NCBI RefSeq assembly: GCF_000327385.1
Contig: NW_008708301.1
Span: 2,523,765 to 2,587,764 of the forward strand
Length of the DNA: 64,000 nt
Direction of reading: 5' to 3'
From: Lottia gigantea
Taxonomy: Eukaryota; Mollusca; Gastropoda; Lottiidae
Positions within the stretch are counted from its first letter, which is position 1; the number at the start of each line of letters is the position of its first letter. Under the pieces are notes generated by a model. It was not told where the DNA came from. It saw nothing but the letters and a program-made list of their open reading frames with translations, and searched no databases. A program made the position numbers and the translations under genes. Below, piece by piece: positions 32,599 to 44,500 of this stretch.

Positions 32599-35500
32599 TT
32601 ACAAGTCACTCATATTCTCAGGCCCACTTAAGCTCATAAAATCGGCAGATAACTCTTGAGCAGTTATTGGAATGCTGTCATTTGAATGTTGTGTATTTGC
32701 TGTGCTCCAAGCTGTTGCACCATAGTTAAATTGTGGACTTGGTATCCCACTATGTACAGTACCTATTACAAAAGAGTGAGCAGGACTTGGGAATGAGCTG
32801 AGAGAGGTTTGGTTATTCGGACTTGAAACTTGATAAAGATGTCCAGATGAGCTGATTGCCCCACCATCAGTTACAGTACCATCTGGTAAAAACATGGTAT
32901 TTTCAAATTCACTTTCTGCATTTGATTGTATAGGAGTAAATGAATTACAAAACATTGAAGTACTGGGACCACTGTGTTGATTGTTTGATGCCAGTAGATT
33001 ATCAACAGCATTTAGTGGTAATATCATTTCATCCTAAAATAAAAAAAATCAAATGACAACCTTAATTTAAAGAAATTGTTGAGCTAACCCAATGATAATG
33101 TGAACACTTTATTTGTCAACATTTGAGTCTCCTTTCCCATGTGTATCCATAATCATCTACATTTGAAAGTTACATTGATGACTTTTTTTGCGATTCCACC
33201 ATCTGTTGGAGAGCTGTTAGTTCACTAGCAAATTTTTGAGTCTTCAAATTTAGTTTCGTTTTTCTGCTAGACCAGGCCTGAGCATCCTATGACACACAGG
33301 CCATCTGCTAGATGATATCATGCGGCTTGTGGCGTCATGTAAAATTTAAGGGAAAAGCAGCACGCGAGGAAATGGTTTGTTTGCTCTTGACACTGTCCCT
33401 GCCTATTCTGATATCAAAACCTGTTATATCCGCGCTGTTGTATGTCAAAATGAATCTAACCAATCAAATCGTTAACGAGGTCTGACCTCGTGTGAAACAG
33501 TGATTTTACGTTAAATATGTCTGTTATTTGCAATGTACATTGAAATACGTTGAAAAATTACATGTTTCTCATTGTTAATTCCATGATACATTGATGGTTG
33601 GTAACGTGGTCCGCAGCCTCCTTGTATCACCCAAATGTGGTCGCTCTTGCGGAAAGGTTGCACAGGCCTGTGCTAGAGCATACACACACTGGTTTTTACT
33701 ATTATAGAATTTGTTGACACAACATTAAATATTCAGGAGAGAAGATAGAAAGTGAAAGTAAAATTTCTAGTTTGGGGTCAAATAAAGGATGTCATTTTCA
33801 ACATCAGATTCCATCAGCAAGTAAAGAGAATTGATATATAATAATTTGAAAACAGCTCACCATAGTAGGGGTTTCAGGTTGCTGAATTGGGTTGTTAAGT
33901 ATTTCTGGTGAATAAGCAATAGAATTCATACTATCATGTCTTATTTTAGGTTTCTTTCTTTTAATTTCTCCACTCACACTATCATCATCACCTTCATCAC
34001 CTTCATCCTCATCATTATCATCATTATCATCATCATCATCATCATCATCTTCATCATCTTTCAACTCAATTTTACTGTTAATCATTATTAATAAAGGATA
34101 TACTCCAGGTTTATAATTTGTTTTTTCTTTCTTATTCAGAATATTGTGCATAGAACAGACTCTATAGAAAATTTGGCTTTTTACAACCAGCTCACCTGAA
34201 TTACTGTATATGATATCTGACAACAATTATGTAAGGAAGAGATTTTCATTTTGGAATACAAAAGATCAGTTTTATTGGCTTGTAAAAATTTTCAATTATT
34301 GAATTCTATGGAATTCCAACTAACCAATTGCTCTGTTCCAGCAAGTCCAGCTTCATCAAAGGCTTAACTAATTATAGTTTGTGTCCTTGAAAGTAGTCTA
34401 ATTATAGCTAGATAATAAAAAAAGTTATTTACCTCAACATCAATAAAGTCTGTTCATTCCAATTTGGGTAACTTTTATTTTGTGTTGCCATATCTAAATA
34501 GCAATAATTTCTACAGAATTATATGATATAAATCAACAAATATGACAACAAACAATTATTCAAGTCAAGCAAGACAGGTATGATGAAGAATTATTGAAGA
34601 ATCAAGATGAAACAAAAAGAAAGAATCACAAGCAGAAATAAACATAAAACATGGGTGATTATTCTAAGGATTTCTTTTTTCAAAATGATGTTTAACCTTT
34701 TTTGTCATGTTTACTATGGTGATACAGAGCTTTAAAATCTTTGATAGTAGTTTGGGTACCATACAACTTCTTTAACAATTGTCTGCCTTTCTCTTCATTT
34801 TGTATCCCACTTAATACAGCATACAATGAATATTTCTTAAAATATGATTCCACTGTTAGAGGACTACTTAATATTGGTTTAGATCCTGTCAAAAGACAAA
34901 GGATACGATCAGGATGATTTAGAAATAAATAAACAGATGTATTAACCAGATAATAATCTGATGAAGAAATAATTGTCATCCATATAATTGTATCCACTTA
35001 TTAACTCAACAGATTAACAATAATATTTCAAATACATGTATTTTTAAGTGAAACATACAAAATTTAAATAAATACCTGCTCCACGAGAGAAAGCTGCTAC
35101 TATTGCTCCAGTCAGGTTTTTATTCTGTCCATCACCAACAACCTTACTTTCAGAGAAGCGTAACAAAAATACACCATCAGGTTCATTACGTAATAACTGA
35201 TCAGTCCTCTCTCTTGATACAAATCCATGTATAACTCTATAATGTAAGGGTTTAAAAGGATATGTTTCTCTTCTATGAATCACTACTCCATACGCTCACA
35301 TCTACTGATGTTGGACAAGAGTAGAACATATTAATTACAACTTCATATATGTTAAATCTTATGGTCTAAATTCATAGATTGTTTAAATTGTCAAATTGGC
35401 AAAAACATAAACATGTATTAATAGACAGACAGCTGTGATGCACTGAGAGATAATATCTGACCAATAGTGTAGTAAACTGCATAAAGTCTGCTTAAACTAG

Positions 35501-38500
35501 AGGTACGGCAATTATTCAGTTTGGAATCTTGCTCAATGATCACTGTTATTTCACTTTGCTATTCTGAAAATAAAATTTTTTTAAAAATTTTTGAGTAATC
35601 AGTAATTGCAAAAAACAAAGTTATTGTAATAAAAATAATTACTGATCTTGCCACGGCTTCAAGAGGTAAAATTCAATCAAATTCAAAATGGCCTGTAACC
35701 ACCTCCAGAATGGAATTGTTTTATCCTCTTTCGATCTCTGTAAATAAACACAAAATGAAATAACTTTTCAGGTATATAAATTGAAATCAGAGTTTCTTCA
35801 ATAGATGCAAAATGTGTATCCTTTTAGCTGATTGATACGTTTCACACAAGTTTCATCAGGGCAGTTGGTTTGAAATGGGATTAAGATTTAACATCTTTAG
35901 ATAATTAAAACGTAAATTTCACCTAACAGGAATGAAACACTAGCACTGAGCAATTTTTCAGTATGATGGTTTGTGACACATGTCTAGTTTGCAAGTAATA
36001 ATTTCAAACATACATGAGTGCCTTCAAACTCTTCAAATTTCACTTCATTTCTAAATACAGGCTGCATTTGTTTATTGTCTTGTTCTGAAAACATAAAAAA
36101 GGTCAATGCAATTACATGTATAACCTTAAAATATAGGTCAGAGCCAGAAATGAAAAACTGAAAAAAGGGAAAACATAAGATATAGGTCAGTTGTTACTTG
36201 GCAACATAAAATAGGTCAATGACAAACAAAAATGTAGATCAGTAGAATCATAAGATATAGGTAAGTGATAAAGATGACACCATATGAATGTAGGTCAGTA
36301 GCATCATAAAATATAGTTCAGTAGCATCATAAAATATAGATCAGTGATAAAGATGACACCATATGAAAGTAGGTCAATGACAACATACAATATAGGTCAG
36401 TGGTAAAGATGACACCATATAAATGTAGGTCAATAGCATGAAATATAGGTCAGTTTTAAAAATGACAACATAAAAATAGGTCAATGACAACATACAATAT
36501 AGGTCAGTGGTGAAGATGACACCATACAAATGTAGGTCAGTAGCATAAAATATAGGTCAGTTTTAAAAATGACACCATATAAATAGGTTAATGACAACAT
36601 ACAATATAGATCAGTGATAAAGATGACACCATATGAATGTAGGTCAGTAGCATCATAAAATATAGTTCAGTAGCATCATAAAATATAGATCAGTGATAAA
36701 GATGACACCATATGAAAGTAGGTCAATGACAACATACAATATAGGTCAGTGGTAAAGATGACACCATATAAATGTAGGTCAATAGCATGAAATATAGGTC
36801 AGTTCTTAAAATAACATAAAAATAGGTCAATGACAACATACAATATAGGTCAGTGGTAAAGATGACACCATATAAATGTAGGTCAGTAGAATAAAATACA
36901 GGTCAGTTTTAAAAATGACACCATAAAAATAGGTTAATGACAATATACAATATAGGTCAGTGGTAAGGATGACACCATATGAATGTAGGTCAGTAGCATC
37001 ATAAAATATAGGTCAGTGTTAAAAATGACAACATAAAAATAGATCAATGACGGCATAAAATATAGGTCAGTGATAAAAAGGAGACCATATGAATGTAGGT
37101 CAGTAGCATCATAAAATATAGGTCAGTGTTAAAGAGGACACCATATGAATGTAGGTCAGTAGCATCATAAAATATGGGTAAGTGTTTAAAATGACAACAT
37201 AAAAATAGATCAACGACGGCATAAAATATACGTCAGTGATAAAAAGGACACCATATGAATGTAGGTCAGTAGCATCATAAAATATGGGTAAGTATTTAAA
37301 ATGACAACATAAAAATAGGTTAATGACAACATAAGATATAGGTAATTCTCAATATGACTACATAACATTGAGGTAAATTTTAACATGAAAACATAAAATA
37401 CAGGTCAGTGGTTAAATTGGTGACATAATGTTTCAACACCATTTACACGTCTCGTCATCAAATGCAAATCATACTTAAATATAAAACATGAAATATAGGT
37501 CAGTGGTTAAAAGTCAAACATGAAATATAGGTCAGTGTTAAAAAGGAAAATATGAAATATAGGTCAGTGTTAAAAAATAAAATATGAAATATAGGTAGTG
37601 TTAAAAAGTAAAACTTGAAATATAGGTCAGTGTTAAAAAATAAAATATGAAATATAGGTAGTGTTAAAAAGTAAAACATGAAATATAGGTCAGTGTTAAA
37701 AGTAAAACAAGAAATATAGGTCAGTGTTAAAAGTAAAACATGAATTATAGGTCAGTGGTTAAAAGTAAAACATGAAATATAGGTCAGTGTTAAAAGTAAA
37801 ACATGAATTATAGGTCAGTGGTTAAAAGTAAAACATGAAATATAGGTCAGTGGTTAAAAGTAAAACAAGAAATATATCAGTGTTAAAAGTAAAACATAAA
37901 ATATAGGTCAGTGGTTAAAAGTAAAATATGAAATATAGGTCAGTGTTAAAAGTAAAACATGAAATATAGGTCAGTGTTAAAAGTAAAACATGAATTATAG
38001 GTCAGTGGTTAAAAGTAAAACATGAATTATAGGTCAGTGGTTAAAAGTAAAACATAAAATATAGGTCAGTGGTTAAAAGTAAAACACGAAATATAGGTCA
38101 GTGGTTAAAAGTAAAACATAAAATATAGGTCACTGTTATGAAGTAAAATATGAAATATAGGTCAGTGGTTAAAAGTAAAATATAAAATATAGGTCACTGT
38201 TAAAAAGTAAAATATGAAATATAGGTCAGTGTTAAAAAGTAAAACAAGAAATATAGGTCAGTGTTAAAAAGTAAAACAAGACATATAGGTCAGTGTTAAA
38301 AAGTAAAACAAGAAATATAGGTCAGTGTTAATAAGTAAAACATGAAATATAGGTCAGTGGTTAAAAGTAAAACATAAAATATAGGTCAGTGGTTAAAAGT
38401 AAAACATGAAATATAGGTCAGTGTTAAAAGTAAAACAAGAAATATAGGTCAGTGTTAAAAAGTAAAACATGACATATAGGTCAGTGTTAAAAGTAAAACA

Positions 38501-41500
38501 TGAAATATAGGTCAGTGTTAAAAGTAAAACAAGAAATATAGGTCAGTGTTAAAGTAAAACATGAAATATAGTTCAGTGGTTAAAAGTAAAACATGAAATA
38601 TAGGTCAGTGGTTAAAAGTAAAACATGAAATATAGGTCAGTGGTTAAAAGTAACACACGAAATATAGGTCAGTGGTTAAAAATAAAATATGAAATATAGG
38701 TCAGTGTTACAAAGTAAAATATGAAATATAGGTCAGTGGTTAAAAGTAATATATGACATATAGGTCAGTGGTTAAAAAGTAAAACATGAAATATAGGTCA
38801 GTGGTTAAAAGTAAAACAAGAAATATAGGTCAGTGGTTAAAAGTAAAACATGAAATATGTCAGTGGTTAAAAAGTAAAACATAAAATATAGGTGAGTGTT
38901 AAAAAGTAAAACATGAAATATAGGTCAGTGGTTAAAAGTAAAACATAAAATATAGGTCAGTGGTTAAAAGTAAAACATAAATATAGGTCAGCATTAAAGT
39001 GACAGATTTGCCATTTTTGCGAGTTGATTTGGTTCTTGAATATATATATATATAAGTATATAAATAGTCTTCAAAAGTACTAGAAACTAACAAAAATTGC
39101 ATAATTCCTTCAAAAGAACCTCAAACTAGGAACTTCTATTTCTATATATGTCTTTTCTATAGTTTCAAGAAATGACAAGTTGTGTTTTTAACATTTCAAC
39201 ACACATAATTCTGTACACACATGGATTTGAAAGCTAAAATTTTGACGGTGAGCCATGACACTATTACTTATTAGCTTAGTTACAAAAAATCTGTTTCTGA
39301 GACAACATCTAAGTATTCCGACATTGTTTTCTGGTCTCAATTGATTTCCTTTTAATGTCAGTTCAAGAAACTCTCTGACATTCTGTTTATAATAAATATA
39401 CAAATTACAATATGTCCAGTGACACAGAGTATAATGAATATTGTTAATATGAAACTGGGTTACTAATGATACCAATCAGATAAAATATGTCACAAACAGT
39501 TACTTTACACAAATTACAGCCTTAAAAAATTTCTAAAACTAATAAACCTTGTTGTGTATTGGACAATGGAAAGTGGACAGCTCCAAAATGCCAAAGAAAA
39601 CTTTGATACAATAACTTCTACAAGCATACATGAAGTGTGGAAATTAACTTACTGAATAATTTAACAAGTAGAAAGTTTATTTCATCCTCTCTTAATAGAC
39701 GACCATCTAGATATTTAAAACAGGCTTGTATCATGTCTGTAAATATTTCAGTGGGTATAGATACAGGTAAACTGGGTAAAAGATACTGAAAAATTAATTT
39801 TTGAATCTGTATTTCTTGAAAATATCATCATAAAACATTATTAAACCTGACACTGAGTCATCATCTTTTTATATAAATGATAAATTGAATCATTTCAATA
39901 TGAATATGTTTTAGAGTTCAGATAGGTTTCAGAATTCTATCCATCAAATATTCTGCAGTAAAAGTTTATGTGTATCTGGGACACTGATATCATTGATTTG
40001 TAGCATTCATATTTTCATTCAGGTGTCTGTGGTTCTTACAATACCAATAAAATTCAGTGTTTTGTGATGTCATTATCGCAAAAGCTGCTATTGATATATT
40101 AGTGACATCATCAAATGCATAGTTTTAGTCAAGTCATCTGTTTAAAAATTGGAATGGTGCAAATCGATGATATCAGTGTCCCAGAAAAATTAGTGTTCCC
40201 GATACACATAAAGATTTCGGAAGACCCCTTACAATTCCTTTAGATCTATGACATATTTGATTTAAAGCTAAACTGGTATGGGTTACAGTACACTCTATAC
40301 TTACAGGATCGGTATTATAACAGTACCATAATAAAGCCCCATGTGCACTATTAGCTTGATTACTACCAGTAATTATTGCCATAGGTAAAGACATAGTCTG
40401 AAAATGTCAATGCATAAATTTAATAAATATGTCTTACACATACAGAGTAGCACTTAGATCAATTCCTACTTGTTTTAGTAAGATATAAATGTGTAGGGTA
40501 TGGCTGTCATCATAATACAATTATTACATCCTTACTGTATGTGTATAGGATGCTGGGTTTGATTGATAGTAGTCGATCCTCGTCACAGAAGTAGAATATT
40601 AAGACGGAAGTAGTAATTTTTAAAATATATTCAAGGACTCTTACCTTTAATTCTATGGTAATTTTAGGATTTTGAATCGACAAATCTGTTTCAAATACAA
40701 TACGATATCTTTCTGATGTGACTTGTTCTGATTTGTTATTTTTGCCAGGTCTCTCAAAATTAATAATTTTCTGTTTTTTGAACTCAGCAATACCATCTTT
40801 GCCAACTGAAACTTGAGGAACATTTAACTCTCCACTGACACATCCTCCTAGTTTTTGATTTTCTTCATAATATAGTTTAGCTTTGACTTGTTTCATCACT
40901 GCAGATATACATTCTAATCCTCGTCCACATAAAACTCTGAAAAAAAAATCCACAAAATTTTTTATTCAAACATACTACATTTAGTTAAATGTTTTTCTGA
41001 TATTTCTCATCTCCATTGTAATCTAACAAGTTAACAAACACAGTTCCATTCTAATAAGGTTTTTCAATCACACCACCTGTTTCTCCCTAACAATTACTAA
41101 TGGTATAATAGCGAAACCCAAGGTAGACAAATATGACAGCTCTTGGGTTTCCCAACAATTTGTTATTGTTAGTAAGAAACAGGCTCTGTATACATGATTA
41201 GAAATAAAAGCCATTTTACATCCAGTATAAAGTAACTTACGAGACAGAAACATTAAATTCAGGACCACATTTATTAGATTTGACTTCTTCATCTTTAGCA
41301 CTGAAAATAGATATTAGATGCTGGTGATGAAGAAAAATGGCAAACCTGTAATATAACTGTGAATGAACTTTGTTTTTTTAAAAAGGTAAGAAAACTTTGT
41401 GATTAACTAAATTTAACTAAAAATATCCTGCCTTTAAGCAAAATAAACACCTAATTGTAGAATCTCCTCGTCTTGTTTTTAAACAATGAACAGAAGTTTT

Positions 41501-44500
41501 TTCGAGTCATATTTAAAGACTTACCCTGCTTTACCTTTCCCTTTTCCTTTCTTACTTCTGTAATGGAAAAAAAAAAAATATTATAATCTTACAAGCACTT
41601 CACATACTGCTTGACAGGGTTTCGTCTATATTATCAATGTGGGTGTATATTGTCGTCGTCCCTGTATGTCTGTCCCTCGATGGCGCTTGATGTGTGGGAA
41701 TATAAGAATTATAAGTGTAGAATAGAAACTTTTAACAATCAAAAATGGTAATGAATATTGTAAAATTGAGAATTAGTGCTCAATATATAATCTAACATAC
41801 TGTCTGACTGAGTTACTCAATATATAATCTAACATACTGTCTGACTGAGTTGCTGAATATATAATCTAACACACTGTCTGACTGAGTTACTCAATATATA
41901 ATCTAACATACTGTCTGACTGAGTTGCTCAATATATAATCTAACATACTGTCTGGCTGAGTTATTCAATATATAATCTAACAAACTGACTGAGTTACTCA
42001 ATATATAATCTAACATACTGACTGACTGAGTTGCTCAATATATAATCTAACATACTGTCTGACTGAGTTACTCAATGTATAATCTAACATACTGTCTGAC
42101 TGAGTTGCTCAGTATATAATCTATCATACTGTCTGACTGAGTTACTCAATATATAATCTAACATACTGTCTGACTGAGTTGCTCAATGTATAATCTAACA
42201 AACTATCTGACTGAGTTGCTCAGTATATAATCTAACATACTGTCTGACTGAGTTACTCAATATATAATCTATCATACTGTCTGACTGAGTTGCTCAATAT
42301 ATAATCTAACATACTGTCTGACCATATTACTCAATATATAATCTAACAAACTGACTGAGTTACTCAATATATAATCTAACATACTGTCTGACCATATTAC
42401 TCAATATATAATCTATCATACTGTCTGAATTACTCAATGTATAATCTAACATACTGTCTGGCTGAGTTGCTGAATATATAATCTAACATACTGTCTGACT
42501 GAGTTACTCAATATATAATCTAACATACTGTCTGACTGAGTTGCTAAGTATATAATCTAACAAATTGTCTGACTGAGTGACTGAGTTACTCAATATATAA
42601 TCTAACATACTGTCTGATTGACTTACTCAATATAAAAACTAACATACTGTCTGACTGAGTTACTCAATATTCAATCTAACATACTGTCTGACCATATAAC
42701 TCAATATATAATCTAACATACCGTCTGAATGAGTTACTCAATGTATAATCTAACATACTGTCTGAATTACTCAATGTATAATCTAACATACTGTCTGGCT
42801 GAGTTGCTGAATATATAATCTAACATACTGTCTGACTGAGTTACTCAATATATAATCTAACATACTGTCTGACTGAGTTACTCAATATATAATTCAACAA
42901 ACTGTCTGACTGAGTTACTCAATATATAATCTAATATACTATCTGACTGAATTACTCAATATATAATCTATCACACTGAGTTACTCAATATATAATCTAA
43001 CATACTGTCTGACTGAGTTACTCAGTATATTTTCTAACAAACTGTCTGACTGAGTTACTCAATATATAATCCAACATACTGTCTGACTGAATTACTCAAT
43101 ATATAATCTATCACACTGACTGAGTTACTCAATATATAATCTAACATACTGCCTGACTGAGTTACTCAATATATAATCTAACAAACTGTCTGACTGAGTT
43201 TTTTCAATATATAATCTAACATACTGTCTGACTGAGTTGCTAAGTATATAATCTAACAAATTGTCTATAAAAATAATGCTAAAGTGAAAATATCCGCAAT
43301 GGAAGATCTTAGTTCTGATCAAAATATAATCAATTTTATTCCACTATTTTTATCCTTAAACATACAATATACAATACAATGGTTCTGTCAAACAGTTTTT
43401 TTTTGTTCAGAATTGGCAGCATTTGTTTTGTTTTTTGCCTTTATAATAAAAAAAATCATCATACCCCTTTTCACTAGATCCTGTTACTTTCTGGACATCT
43501 GTTGGTTCAACCTCAACAACAAAACATCTAAAATCATAAGATAATTCAATAATTGATTAATTGAATGATAGAGTATTAATAATGATGGTGATTATTGTTG
43601 TCAATAACTGAGCAACCATAAATAATAATGATTCCACAAAATAAACCTGAATGCCAGTAATAATGTTTACCTTTCAAATAATTCTTTAAAATCTTTTACC
43701 AATTGTTTTCCAATTTGTTCATGTAGGGCTGATTCTTTGTCTAACTGTGGCTTGTCTGATGTATCTGGCAAGGATGTCATTTTTTGATAATGATCCTTAT
43801 TTAACAATCCAATCATCTTTAATATCACCTTACAGGCCTCTGTACATCTAAAATATAACAATAGTAATAATATTCCAATTAGTCAGTGGCGAATTTTGGA
43901 CTTGTTGGGTTGAGGCCAACAAATGGTAAAGGGCCTAATTTCTCATTTTAGGGTGGAGGCATGATGTGATTACAATTTTATGGCAGGAAGTTTGCGATCT
44001 TTTTTTTCAGGAACAGATCAATCAGCATCAATCGTTTGCACAATGTCGGGCTCAAACAATTTAGTTGATTCTCACACCTAGTAGGACAATTTATTAACTG
44101 TTTGATAATTTTTACTGTTACAAAATTTGTCATTGGCCGAAAGGCAGCTGCCTCTGCAATGAGTATTGTAAAATTAAGAATTTGAAAGATCAAGTAGAGA
44201 ATAATGTAAAATGACAATGATTAAGCTAAGAATTTGTCCTGTAAAGATAGTGATGGTCATCTTAACATGCCCACAATAGTAATGGCAGCCATCAGTAAAT
44301 GAAACATTATGTGTACCATAGAAAATTTGAACATTCAAGTAATGGTAAAAAATATTGTAAAACTGAGAATTAGCATAATTATACAATTGAGAATTTATAT
44401 TGTTAAAATGAGAATTAGTATTATTATACAATTTAGAATTAATATTGTTAAAATGAGAATTAGTATTATTATACAATTGAGAATTAATATTGTTAAAATG

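Noticed and set aside
41780-43265. CRISPR-like array
   Set aside because: Head-to-tail 37-bp units without spacers, in a eukaryotic intron.
43882-44165. Possible transposon start (cagtggcgaattttggac) in a STAT intron
   Set aside because: No matching opposite end or target duplication found, so the bounds cannot be supported.
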